DNA of 64,000 nt from Asterias rubens (lineage: Eukaryota; Echinodermata; Asteroidea; Forcipulatida; Asteriidae). Both the position numbers and the translations under genes were made by a program. Where the stretch lies: the NCBI RefSeq assembly GCF_902459465.1, contig NC_047076.1, positions 10,424,146 to 10,488,145 of the forward strand, given 5' to 3'. The notes below the pieces were generated by a model. That model made no database searches. It was not told the origin of the DNA and saw nothing but the letters and a program-made list of their open reading frames with translations. Positions 46,201-59,100 of this stretch are shown piece by piece (position 1 is the stretch's first letter; every line of letters starts with the position of its first letter).

Positions 46201-49200
46201 ATGCAGACCTTAAGATTAATCCTAAGTTAGGAAGAGTTACTCGTCCTAACTCGAGATAAGACGAGTCCTAACTCTTTGTGAAATCGACGGCAGTTCATGT
46301 AGGGATATTAAATAAAACATTGTACTAAGTTTTACATTTCATCAACCTACCTTATCTACGTAGAGGGTTGTTACACTGCCCGTGTGGCCACGTAATGTGT
46401 ATGTACAAAGGGAATCCTCCAATCTGAAAACCTGAATAAAGAAGAAACAGTACACACTCTTTAAGAAAAGTAGCTCAACTGCAACAAAGGGAATCTTCCA
46501 ATCTTAAAACCTGAATAAAGAAGAAACAGTACACACTCTTTAAGAAAAGTAGCTCAACTGCAACTGCAATGCATGCTACCGGACCACCTTGGTAGCAATT
46601 TTGCAGTAAAAGGGAGATAAATGGAAACCAGCTTTTTCACTAGGTCTTATTTCAAATAAAAATTGGGATGCTTTTTAACAGTGAACTAATAAGCCAGTCT
46701 GACCACTAGAATATCGACTGGTCCTCTGTGTTGTAACTGGCATTTGGCCAGCGGACCACTGATGAGGAAAAACACTGTCGGCTAACCAACCTTTAGTGTA
46801 TGATCTTGACTAGCTGTCACTGCCTGGTCCCTAGCGACTTATACATCGTTAATAGGCTGCTAACCAACCTTTAGTGTATGATCTTGACTAGCTGTCACTG
46901 CCTGGTCCCTAGCGACTTATACATCGTTAATAGGCTGCTAACCAACCTTTAGTGTATGATCTTGACTAGCTGTCACTGCCTGGTCCCTAGCGACTTATAC
47001 ATCGTTAATAGGCTGCTAACCAACCTTTAGTGTATGATCTTGACTAGCTGTCACTGCCTGGTCCCTAGCGACTTATACATCGTTAATAGGCTGCTAACCA
47101 ACCTTTAGTGTATGATCTTGACTAGCTGTCACTGCCTGGTCCCTAGCGACTTATACATCGTTAATAGGCTGCTAACCAACCTTTAGTGTATGATCTTGAC
47201 TAGCTGTCACTGCCTGGTCCCTAGCGACTTGTACATCATTAATAGGCTGCTGATGGGCCTGTACTGAAGCTTGCCGTGAGCAGAATACAGCGCCCCCTAG
47301 AGGCACAAAATCAGATGTAGACCAACTCCGAAGCTTACCTGTAATGTCAATACAAAGTCATTGAATGTTAGTTACTATGTGCTGTTTAGTGCCAAACTTT
47401 CAAACATAGGTTTGGCTAAAATGTCTGCATGCGACATTTTATTATTTAATGCTACACTAAAAGCAACAAAAGATACATCAATGAGCAATTAAAACACAGA
47501 GGAAGGAAAAGAAACAGCTGGAGCCGAAGGAATGCCTAAAAGAAACACAGTTCCTGTCTAGAGGCTCTCCTCTCCAGCTGGACTTAAAGAGAACAACAAT
47601 AAATTGAAATGTAAAAAAACACATAAATGAATCAATACATACAAACAGCGATCATAGTATTAAAAATACAAATGAAAATACACACACAAGGGCATGCAAG
47701 AAAGATTAAAACATAAATGAAATAAGAACTTTTAAATGGGACAATAATAACAACAACAATGAACAGTTTTTATGTAGAGCAAAATTACAATGACGTCTCA
47801 AAGCGCTTTAGGAAAGTAAAGAGTAAAAAAACAGGACTGTTGAACACAACAATTACAGAAAATACAGAGAACAAAATGCAAACAATGAAAAATACAAGTC
47901 ATTTCACAAAAGATATGTCTTCAAATTAGACTTAAATTGTTCTAGGTAGGAGCTTTCTTTTATACTACTAGGGAGTGAATTCCAGAGTTCAGGAGATGCA
48001 ACCTGAAAAAGCAGACCTTCGTTTATAGAAATAGAAGGAGCTCTTTTAATCGCTCTCCTGAGAATACTCAGGAGCTCAATTTGATCTCCTAAAAAATCAC
48101 TCTTCTTAGATTTGTTTGACTAGCATACTAAGTTTATGATTACTAAAATGGTCAGGTCGGATCGGACTCGGACGTACACAAATAAAATTTACAGTAAGCT
48201 TGGGCGATATCGATTTATTTTATTCACGATATATCGCCGACAATATATCGCGATAATTTAATATAATCGCGATTAATGAAATTTGACATCAGTCCAAGTG
48301 AAAGTTGTAGAAGAGACAGTCCTAGCATAAGAGAGGTGTTCTAATGACCTATTCTTCTGGTTTTACTCCAAACCTATGGGGTGCAAGATGTCTCAGCTAG
48401 CAAATACATCGCAATATTTAATCGATATATCGATATATCAGGATTATCACGATAAATCGTGATATATCGCGATATATCGATATTTCGATTAAAACCAAAT
48501 CCATCCGATATCGAAATCGTGTCCAAATTAATATCGCGATATTCGATAATATCGTGATATCGCCCAAGCTTAATTTACAGACAAAATAAAATAAAACAAC
48601 CCTGATCCCACTCCCGTGTGACAAAATACAGCACGATTTTTAAGGTTTTATGTTAAATGTTTCCTTTTTTCTAAAATGTTTTCACATTTGATATAAAGCA
48701 TTAAAAAATACACATTTTCTTACGAGAAAATACATCTTTGATTCATGGTAGATCTAGCAGTAGTTCTAGTATTGCACGGACGACGTATACAGCAGCGTGT
48801 GTGTGTACGGACGTGTAGTAATGTACCCGGCTGCGAGTTCGTAAAGCTAGCAATCTGATAATTGCGCTGCTCAATCTCGAGATTACACAACAGATTTTGA
48901 TTGAGCTACGTATGCCGACGGTATGCGCTTCGCCCTCGCATTTGCGCCGCCTGGAAATGCGCTAAAACTCCCACGTGACACGTCGAGTCTTGTCTCAATG
49001 CGTTTATTGCTGGTTCGCGTAGATTTTACCAATAGAGGGCGTTTAATATCACGCTAGTGCTTCGATCCAAAGCGACCTCTAGCGTTCAATGTTTCTTTTA
49101 TTTATTGTCGCACGAAAAGTAACAACGACTGGCGTGAAATCTGCTTTTGTGTTATAAATAAAATACACTGTAATGATCGAGGAGGAGCGCTGTCGATCGC

Positions 49201-51512
49201 GCACCTGAAAACAGACCCAGGAGCGCGGTATGAGCGCGAGCGCGATCGCGCTCCTCAAAAACGAAGGTCTGAAAAAGCCCTTTGCCCATAAGCTTTAGTG
49301 GTGGCTGGAAAAGGAGTGAGAAGGTTTTTGGAGCCAGAGCCAATATTTCTAGTAGGGCAATAGTCGTGGATTAAGGAAGTAAATTGAAAACAAAATATGG
49401 GTATAGCCTTAGTTTGAACGTACCTCTGTTGCCTTCTGCAAGATGGTCATTGAAGAGAGCTTGATTGATATGAACTGAGTGATGAGTAACAAGTTCTAGG
49501 AACTCTAGGGTACCGTTGAGTCGAGCAATAACGAGGTGGGATCCAGCGATGCATAGACCTGTTGCTCCGATGGGATTGTCCTCATAAGAACCTAGGAGGA
49601 ATCCATTACTGGGATCCCATAACTAAAGGATAGAAAACAATTTGCACAGTCAGTTTAATTAATCTATAGATTAACCCTCTGGTTACCAAATTATTATTAG
49701 AAGTTAGTAATTTGGCATAAAAAAAAGAACAATACAAAATACAGGGATAATAAAACAAAACAGCTGAATATTAAAGAGTATACTAACCTCTATTCTGCCA
49801 TTACTGCATCCCACTACTACCATATGATCACTACACTCCATGCACCAGATGAGAGGCGGTGGGACACCCACCAACGAAGACGTCATCCCTGAATCTCCAC
49901 CCGCTTCAAGCTGCCTCAATAAACTCTCATCAAATGAGAATCTATTGTGATTAACACACTGAGCCGGACTCTTGTTCACGTCTCCCGGATCCTGAGGATT
50001 ATGTTCGTACCTCAGTCCCATGGACCCAGCCGAGGCAGTTCGAGGTCTCATATGACCCCCTAGTTCATTGATTGTGGTTAGGTTCTGGGAGGATCTATTA
50101 AGGAGCGGGGATGACAAGTCTTGATAAACATCATCCAGTCCCTCGTCCTCCTCATCAGCAGTGCCATAGCGTTGCTGCGTTTGCATCAAATAAGAATCCA
50201 CTATTGTCTTAAAGTCATAACCATTTCCAGAGCTCCTTGGTGTGCCTAGACCTCCATTCACATCCAGCTCTGTGCTTCTGGATTCCGGCGACGCACTATA
50301 AACACCCGATGACATCCTATCATCCTGACTACCATTCCCAGCATCACCGGAGCTCAACCCAAAGTCAGTTGATATAGCTCCTGAGAGATCTAAATGATTA
50401 TGTAAATGGCCGTTTCTGCGATTGACTGGGCAGTTGGCCTTTTCACATGACATATTATCGCTCCAGCTATGCTGCCTCATGGGTAGACCCCCACCGGAGC
50501 CATGACGTGTTCTGGTGTTACCACTCCCTAGACGTCTCCTTGTCTTAAAGTAGCTGCATGGGAAAGAGAAATTAGGTGGGTGGTGATAGAGAAACAATAA
50601 GCAGGCATTATATTTGGTCCTTGGAAAAAAGTAGGAATTGTTTATAAAGTACAGGGACTGACCTACATGTACACACCGTCAAGTCTCTAATATACATTCC
50701 AGGCTATTTAATCACAATTTTCCAGATATTTCTGAGGGCCAAACAAATCTGAAAATAGACTTGAGTAGGAAAAATGTTTGTATGTTATTTATCAGCAAGG
50801 AAGCTGCTACTATATAATAAGTTACATTTTAAAGCCAGTGGACACTATTGGTAATTGTCAAAGACTAGCCTTCACAATTGGTGTATCTCAACATACGCAT
50901 AAAATAACAAACCTGTGAAAATTTGAGCTCAATCGGTCATCGAACTTGGGAGATAATAATGAAAGAAAAAACACCTTTGTCACACAAAGTTTTGTGCGTT
51001 TAGATGGTTGATTTCGAGACCTCAAGTTCTAAACTTGAGGTCTTGCAATCAAATTCGTGGAAAATTACTTGTTTCTCAAAAACTATGGCACTTCAGAGGG
51101 AGCTGTTTCTCACAATGTTTTATACCATCAATCTCTCCCCATTACTCGTCACCAAGAAAGGTTTTATGCTAATAATTATTTTGAGTAATTACCAAATTCC
51201 ACTGCCTTTAACAACTAAATTTACAAATTTCTTATTTTTTACATTTGACCCCTGTTGGCCTGTTTTGGCTTTGTTCTCCATAAAAAATGTTTTCTGACAA
51301 CTGACTCAAATAGCTTGATCGCAAGGTCTACTCCGCTGATGTAGTACTGTAAACTAAAAAGTTGAAGTAAAGACACAAAGAATTGTAAGGACCTACCTTT
51401 GACGATCAATGCATATCGTGCATTCTCCACTCGTACCATCCCATATGCGAATTTCTCCCCCTAAGCAGCAACTTGCAATCCAAGAACCCTCACTTGCTAA
51501 GCACTCTATCTC
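43290..51512 (-). CDS. SCAP: SCAP WD40-domain exons and stop codon
   Basis: Exon 51512-51397 gives [20 protein letters not shown] and a WD pair (RIWD). Exon 50553-49788 encodes a 255-residue Ser/Gly-rich insert like the poorly ordered insert in human SCAP, ending [12 protein letters not shown]. Later exons give [12 protein letters not shown] and [76 protein letters not shown] and [12 protein letters not shown]. The last exon ends [10 protein letters not shown] then TGA at 43292-43290. The stop and C-terminal sequence match the family's normal end, so there is no truncation. Confidence 0.95.
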
Positions 51513-54500
51513 CTACAAAATAATAATAATTACAATGGACATTAATATTGCCAAACATATGTATGAATATACTCTACTGCATAAAAGAGAAAAGGTAATA
51601 CAAATTCACAAACAGATCAAAAAAGGAATTGAAGACAGTGGACACTATTCGTAATTTTCGTAGACCAGTCTTCTCATTTGGTGTATCTCAACATATACAT
51701 AAAATAACAAACCTGTGAAAATTTTAGCTCAATCGGTCATCGAAGTTGCGAGATAATAATGAAAGAAAAAACACCCTTGTCACACGAAGAATTTTGAGAC
51801 CTCAAATTCTAAACTTGAGGTTTCAAAATCAAATTCGTGGAAAAATACTTCTTTCTCGAAAACTATGTCACTTCAGAGGGAGCCATTTCTCACAATGTTT
51901 TATACCATCAACCTCTCCCCACTACTCATTACCGAGTAAAGTTTTATGCTAACAAATGTTTTCAGTAATTACCAATAGTGTCCACTGCCTTTAAATGAGT
52001 GAAGTAAACAGGTTTTTTCCTTAAAGTGACTATTGTCTAATACAAGGAGTAAGATTCTTCCATAGTTTTGGATCACTGGTCGACACAAATGCTGGATCAC
52101 CTAGGGTAGTCCTAGGTGTAACACAACATACAACATACAGCTTTGAAGTGGCTACATTCAGTGTACAGGTGTATGGTGGACGACATTTGTACATCACACA
52201 AGAACTTTGAGAACGGTTTGGAGATCACAGATTAATAGTTATAATAATAACTAGTTCTTATACTTTATTGACCCATTTCACCTGACGTCATCATCAGAAT
52301 AATCTTGGATGCGCCATTTTGGTTGTCAATGTCAATGTGTGTTATTCAGAGAAGTGCGCATTTTAGGTGACGCAACGTTTACACATAAACCTATTGACCA
52401 CCAACATGGTGAGCGTGGCATCAGTTGTCGCGTGTGACGTGCGTGCATGGGGGTCAATAGTGCATTTTACAATAACCAAACAGGCAACTATTCTAATGCA
52501 AAAAAACAATTAATTTTTAAGGTATTTTGGCGGTGCCAATAGTCTGGTTAGCTTAATTTGGTTTTGCTTAGATTATGTTTGAGGCCCTGAGCTAGAGTGA
52601 CATTAGGCCCTGAGCTAGAGTGACATTAGGCCCTGAGCTAGAGTTCAGTTCACTGACACTATACAAAATACACAGGACTTAAAGATGAGGAGTAGATGTA
52701 TGTACCTGCTGGTGACCCATCAAGACCCATGGAACCAGTTCACATGACTTCTTCATAACCACCCTCTTCAAGATATCCTCATGCTTGCCCTTCTTATACC
52801 GAGCTCTCCTCAGCCTCACCAACACCGCACACTTAAAGAGCAAGATGATAAGAATAACGAGCGACGCCCCACTCATGATCCCCAGAGTCATCGTCATGTA
52901 GTAGTCAAACTTGGAGGCACGGAACAGCGGGATGGTGTGTACGATACCCTCCTCATCAATCCATTCTGTGTAGAAGTCAGGGTCATACGGGAGGACGTGA
53001 GAGTCAGCGTCCAGGTCGCCGTACCATTTGGCTGCTCGCTCTTTCTCTCGGTCATGACGGATTGAGACGGCCTCCTTCGGGTTAATGAAGAGGTTCAGGT
53101 TGAAGGGAGGAAGTATACTGATGTACCTTAAAGTAAATGTCAAGTTGAAGGTATATATCATCTTTTTTATTTCTATTTATGTTATCTTAAATGAGGGTAG
53201 ATTTCGATCAGCACCCAGCACTACTTTCCATGGGGAGGCCCTCAGTACACAAACTGTATTAGTAAAAAAACATATTACAATAAACAAACAAACATCATCA
53301 AAAATGTTAAATACTCAGTATTGAAGATGGAAATATTTCTCTGACAGATTGGAATTGGCAAGAATGTTACCATCAGTGTCCTTTCAGATAAAAAGTTTAA
53401 AATCCTACACATTAAGTTTGGACTAACATCTAAATTTGTTGATTATTTTTAGTTTGTGTAATTCTTTCCATTTGTCTGCACTCACTTGCCATGTAGACTC
53501 ATATTGTAGCTCTGAAACAAAGCCGGCCAATGCCACATAGATAACTTCCTCCAAAGATCTTCCTGTTGTCCTGCCTTCCTAATACTGTTCTGATGTATCG
53601 CTCGATCACTGGCCACGCTCATACTAGACAGATGATCTGCAAAACTCTGCAATCTAGACAGCTTTGTGCCTGAGTCCGTATCAATAGATACACCATCCGG
53701 GCTTTGCCTGGACACATCAAACTCCTTCTCTAGGGGAGGAGCCTCCAGGGGGTGCTTGGGTACGGCCAAGATTTCATGAAGCTCCATTGGTAATGACTGG
53801 TTTACTCTGGTATCAGTGAGGTGGGTTACCAGACCAGATTTGTACATAAACAAACTGGTGAGAATGATCCATACAATTGAAGCACACTGTGATTGGGAAA
53901 AATATGAAATAAACTAGTCAGATACCAAAATAAACAAAAGATCTTGTCACTTGATTAGAAAAAAACCATAGAGTTATATATAAGAACTAGAGGGCGCACG
54001 GGTGATGCTTCATGCACAAAACGCGACGGGACCGCAAGGAGACACGCGCACGCAATTCTGAACGCGCGTTGAATATGAAACACATGTTGGAGTTTGTGCT
54101 TATTAAACGCTACGCGAAGCTGTTTTGTTCAACTTACAAAACGGCCACACAAACACACGCTGTGGGATGCTAGTTTTGTCAACTTAGAAAATGGCCGCCT
54201 GCATGCATGCCGGGGCGCATATATAGGCCAGTGTGCCCTCTAGTTCTTATATATAACTCTATGAAAAAAACACAATACGGTTGTCACTTACCATGATAAG
54301 CCGTTGCATCAAACGGGTACTGGCCCAGAAATAGATGAACTTTAACCTCCTTGGAATCCGACTTCTACTAGTGTGCAACGGGAGCGTTGGAAACCTCCCA
54401 GAATCAATGAAGTAATTATACCCTGTTGGGTTCTGGGATGAGTTCATGTTGTTCAGAGATCGAGGGGCTGACTTCGAACGGGTCAAGTGACGACCTTGGG

Positions 54501-56142
54501 TTGGGGTCGAAGGTCGGTTACTTGAATTGGTGGAGAGGTCATGTTGGACACTGCTCCGGTTCAGATCAGAGAGCTGTGTGTAGAATGAATGGGTATTTTG
54601 TAAATGAACATTTGTCATGTTCTGCATGGTACCTTTAATTTTGGGAAAAGTTTGATTGCTTTAATCCTATATAATGTAAACAATAAAACTAACATGTGAA
54701 CATGTTGTCGCAATTGGGCCAATATGTCACAAATTTTGCAAATGTACTTCATAATAACAAGATTATGGGAAATACAACAACATCGTACATCATATTGTTA
54801 CTGGGGTATACAAAATATCAAACATAATTGACACAGAATGAGAAAACAAAAATTTCTACTTTCGAGCTTTGGTGCTGCGAATGCTAAACATCAAATGGCA
54901 AGACCACACAACTAACATCAGTGTGCTGGAGAGAGTCCATAACCCCAAAAGCCTAGTAAATACCATACTACAGAAGAAAATTATGTATTTTGGGCACATT
55001 GCAAGAAGAGAAGGGACCTGGAGAAGCAATGTATGGATGGACCTGTTGCTGGTCGCGCCAGCAGAGGAAGGCCAAAGGCGAGGTGGACAGATAACATTCG
55101 TGCACTTAATGGGGGGAGTCTGTACGGCCTGAGGAAGACCGCACTGGACAGGGAGACGTGGAAGGAATTCACTTTATCGGATCACCAAGGGACGGCTGAC
55201 GCCCTAATGGACTAAAGAAGAAGAATTGATGACAAACCTCCATTCTACGAATATCAACGGATAGCACTGGAACAAAGTAGAACATCTGCAGAAAGAAGTC
55301 TGTCATTAAACCGACCAGGGCAAACACACAAAATTCCTATAAAGAAAGGAAAAACAAGATCCTAGCATTAACATGATAATCTTCCCTGTAGAAGTTAGAG
55401 AGAACCAACGAACTTGAAATGTTCCTGGTCTATTCAGATATGGAATGTTTCTCCAGAAAATGAAATCTTCAATGTGTAAAACAGTTCAGGGTTTACGAAA
55501 TGGAACATAAACAGATTTAAATTAAACTTACACAGTTTGAGGATATTGATGATAGAAAGCCTCCCTTAAAATATTACTTGCTGAGCTGCTGTTATAGTTT
55601 TTTGAGAAATGAGTACAACAACTTCATGAACATAATTTGAAAAGACTCTCCAGAACACATTGCTCTGTGATTCTCACTTTTTCTCAAAAACATGACGAAT
55701 AAATTACATATTTATCTTCATTCATCATTCATAGTGAGAAGGAATTCATGTCATGGCCGAAACAATTTGCTATGTAAAAGTGCTGGATGAAATGGTTCCC
55801 TGCCTGGTTATGAAGTTAGTCGTTGTCTTACCTGAATGGCTGGCACAAATGTGAAGAAACCGATGAAGACAACCAAGAGTTCAGCACAAAGGTTCTTGGT
55901 AATCGACCAACCTTCTTTGCTAAGACCTTCAACAAAATGAACAAACGGGCAATTAGGGAAAGCAAACCAACAATTATGTTAGGCGTCCCCGCCCACTTCT
56001 TTTTTAGAGGCCACCCCTTTTTAAATTTTTTATATTTATGTTAACCAAAAATAAGATACAACTTAACGATCTCAGACGAAAACAAATAAATTTTGAAAAT
56101 TAGCCCAACAGGTTGTCTTTAAAATCAAGTTGGGCGGCCATA

Positions 56143-56189
<47 letters not shown>

Positions 56190-59100
56190 CTTCCTTTTTT
56201 CAAACAGGCAAGACGCTAAACCTGTTTTCTTTATTTGGTCTTACAAAGTCTCCTTATGAGGCTAGTCAGTTGATATCAATCAATCAATAAATCAATATGT
56301 CACCTCAGGTCACTGTGATAGCCTTTTTTATGTTGAAAGGTAAAGATCAACTAAATGAATGATCAACAAAAGTCATGAACCATGGGGAGTGTCCTTAAGA
56401 AAAATTGCAAATGACATAGGCTAGTAATCAATAAATTAGTCGATCAATTAATCTATATGTCACCTAAAGCGACCTTGTTTTGTTAGAGACTTATAACAAT
56501 AAGTCTGGGTTCCTATAAAGGGCTTTGTCTCGCCCCTAGGGGGCCGTCAAGTTGCTCATTATTTTATTTGATAAAAATGATCATAGGCAGAGCAACAGTT
56601 TGATTTTTGAGACCCATTTATGTAGCACCTTGAAATGGTTTACAAGGTCGTGCGGTACATTCAGCAGCCTCTGCCAGAAACCACGTTGTAACAATGGTGG
56701 GCAGTGCGCTCTGAGCGTAATACACTGTTCTGCCCAGCACAGATTCCCCCCAGATTGCACTTCAGCAATGATGGCCTGATATCTTAAAATGAATAATAAT
56801 CTTGTTAAACCATACGCCCTGGTGGACTAAATTGGATTTAGAGCCCACCACAAAAATTGGTATAGCTACAACACTGGCCAGAAACACCAAATTAATGACG
56901 CCCATCTATCATTGTGACTGGGTCTTTTTTACATGCATTACAAAACACATTCATGAGAGCTATGGCTTCACATCCCTTCCAAAGCAAAAAGCATTAATGG
57001 TTAGTGTTATGTTTTATTAAGTGTTATGTTTAAGGACGTATGCAAGTGTCAAAACCTGGACTCAAACCATTACTCTGCTGATCAGAAACACAAAAGCTTT
57101 GGTTCAAGGCGAGTCAAAATAGTAGTCAGTCTTGGACTTCAACTACAACTTCTTAGGTGAAACTGTATATTCAATGTCATTTTATAACTCTTTTTATACT
57201 CCCAATTTTTTTTAAGGTTTTGAGGAAATAAATAAATAACTAAATATTGAGAGAGCGGTACCTTACCTTGTGCTATCCTGATGTTAACGGCAAGATGGAC
57301 CGGAGTAGATACTACTGACTTTGTAAACACCAAGATGTTTTCTAAGCCGATTATGACAACCAGGTACGGGAAGATCTCACTGTAAAGAATTACAACAACA
57401 ATTTGTTTAGAGAAATGGAAGGATGCCCGAAATGATCAAAGTCTTAGAATGTAAGTTTACATTTTGGCTTCACTTTGCACTGACTCAGCTGCTGAGCTGT
57501 GTTTTAAAGGCACTGGACATGTTTGGTAATTGTCAAAGAACAGTATTCTCATTTGGTGTCTACCAACATGCATAAAATAACAAATCTGTGAAAAATTTGG
57601 CTCAATTGGTCATCAAAGTTGCAAGAAAATAACAAAAGAAAAACACCCTCTTTGCACAAATTTGTGTGCTTTTAGATGCATAATAAAAGGCTTCCTTTTA
57701 TTATGATTTGAGTGAGAACTTACCTCTCTCTCAAAAACTACGTTACTTCAGAGGGAGCCGTTTCTTACGATGTTTTATACTATCAACAGCTCTCCACTAC
57801 TCGTTACCAAGTAACATTTGATGCTATCAATTATTTCGAGTAATTACCAATAGTGTCCAGTGCCATGAAGACAGATAGACAGAGAGAATGAGGTAGAAGA
57901 GCTTACCTTCCACTGAGTGAAGGGGTGAGACCAAACATGAGGCAGATTCCAACTGACATAGAGAGTGATGCCATGATCATTATGACTGCTGCAAAGGCCA
58001 TACCCCACTTAGACTTTACCATCTCAATCTTACCTATAGAGAAAAAGATACAATACATCCATTAAACCATACCACCCTAAAACAATACCAACTACTACTT
58101 ATTATTTTGAGGTTTTGGGTACTCTTTGTATGACACAAATCACAAACCACCACAGATTTACGTTAAACTTACACGGTTTAAAGATAATGATCGTGGAAAG
58201 CTTCCTTTAAAATGATCAATAACACGATTTGAGTAAATCACCAATCAACAAATTTCAACAGCTTTGTACTTGTTTAACTAAACAGGTAATGCTGTCAACT
58301 ACCTTTCCAAATAAATGTGCCAACAATTTATGTCTTTCTCCTCTTCCTATAGCCAGTTCATGCTACCTGCAAATGCGATACAAATTTTGACGTCATCAAT
58401 TCGCAGCGAATAGATCGCAACTGTTGAACTGTGTTCAACTCCTGCAAAAACAGAATGCTGCGACATCAAAATTGGCTCCGCATTCGCAGGAAGTATGAAC
58501 CGGGCTTAACAGGTCATTCAATGACAAATAAAAGCAAAAACCATTTTGTCCCGGTGCATATGTTTTGAATTCTAGATGGACTAATTTTGCCAACCTTTGG
58601 TATGTTTTGCATAATTACTTACTAATTGAGAAGTAGATGTAGAGCAGCAACAGAACATAGATTATAATCAGAGGTGACATCTCCAGTAGACCCTTCTCAT
58701 GCTAGAAAAAAAAAAAAAAATAGATAATCAGAGGTGACATCTCCAGTAGACCCTTCTCATGCTAGAAAAAAAAACAAAAAAAACATAGATAATAATCAGA
58801 GGTGACATCTCCAGTAGACCCTTCTCATGCTAGAAATAAAAAACAAAAAACATAGATAATAATCAGAGGTGACATCTCCAGTAGACCCTTCTCATGCTAG
58901 AAATAGAAAAAAAAACAAGAACAGGTTGTATAAACTTGGATGTGATCCCTGGTTACACGACAGTTACATGTTTAATGGCTCCTGCCTTCGACCAAAGGTA
59001 TTGACAAACGAGGGAGACATGGGGTCGATTTCACAAAGAGTTAGGACCAGGAGATATTAAAAACGTATGGGTAGTCCTAAGTTAGGACGAGTAACTCGTC

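Noticed and set aside
41429-47248. Regular repeats at 41.4, 44.8 and 46.8 kb that could be mistaken for CRISPR arrays
   Set aside because: Units are contiguous with no unique spacers, and the genome is eukaryotic.
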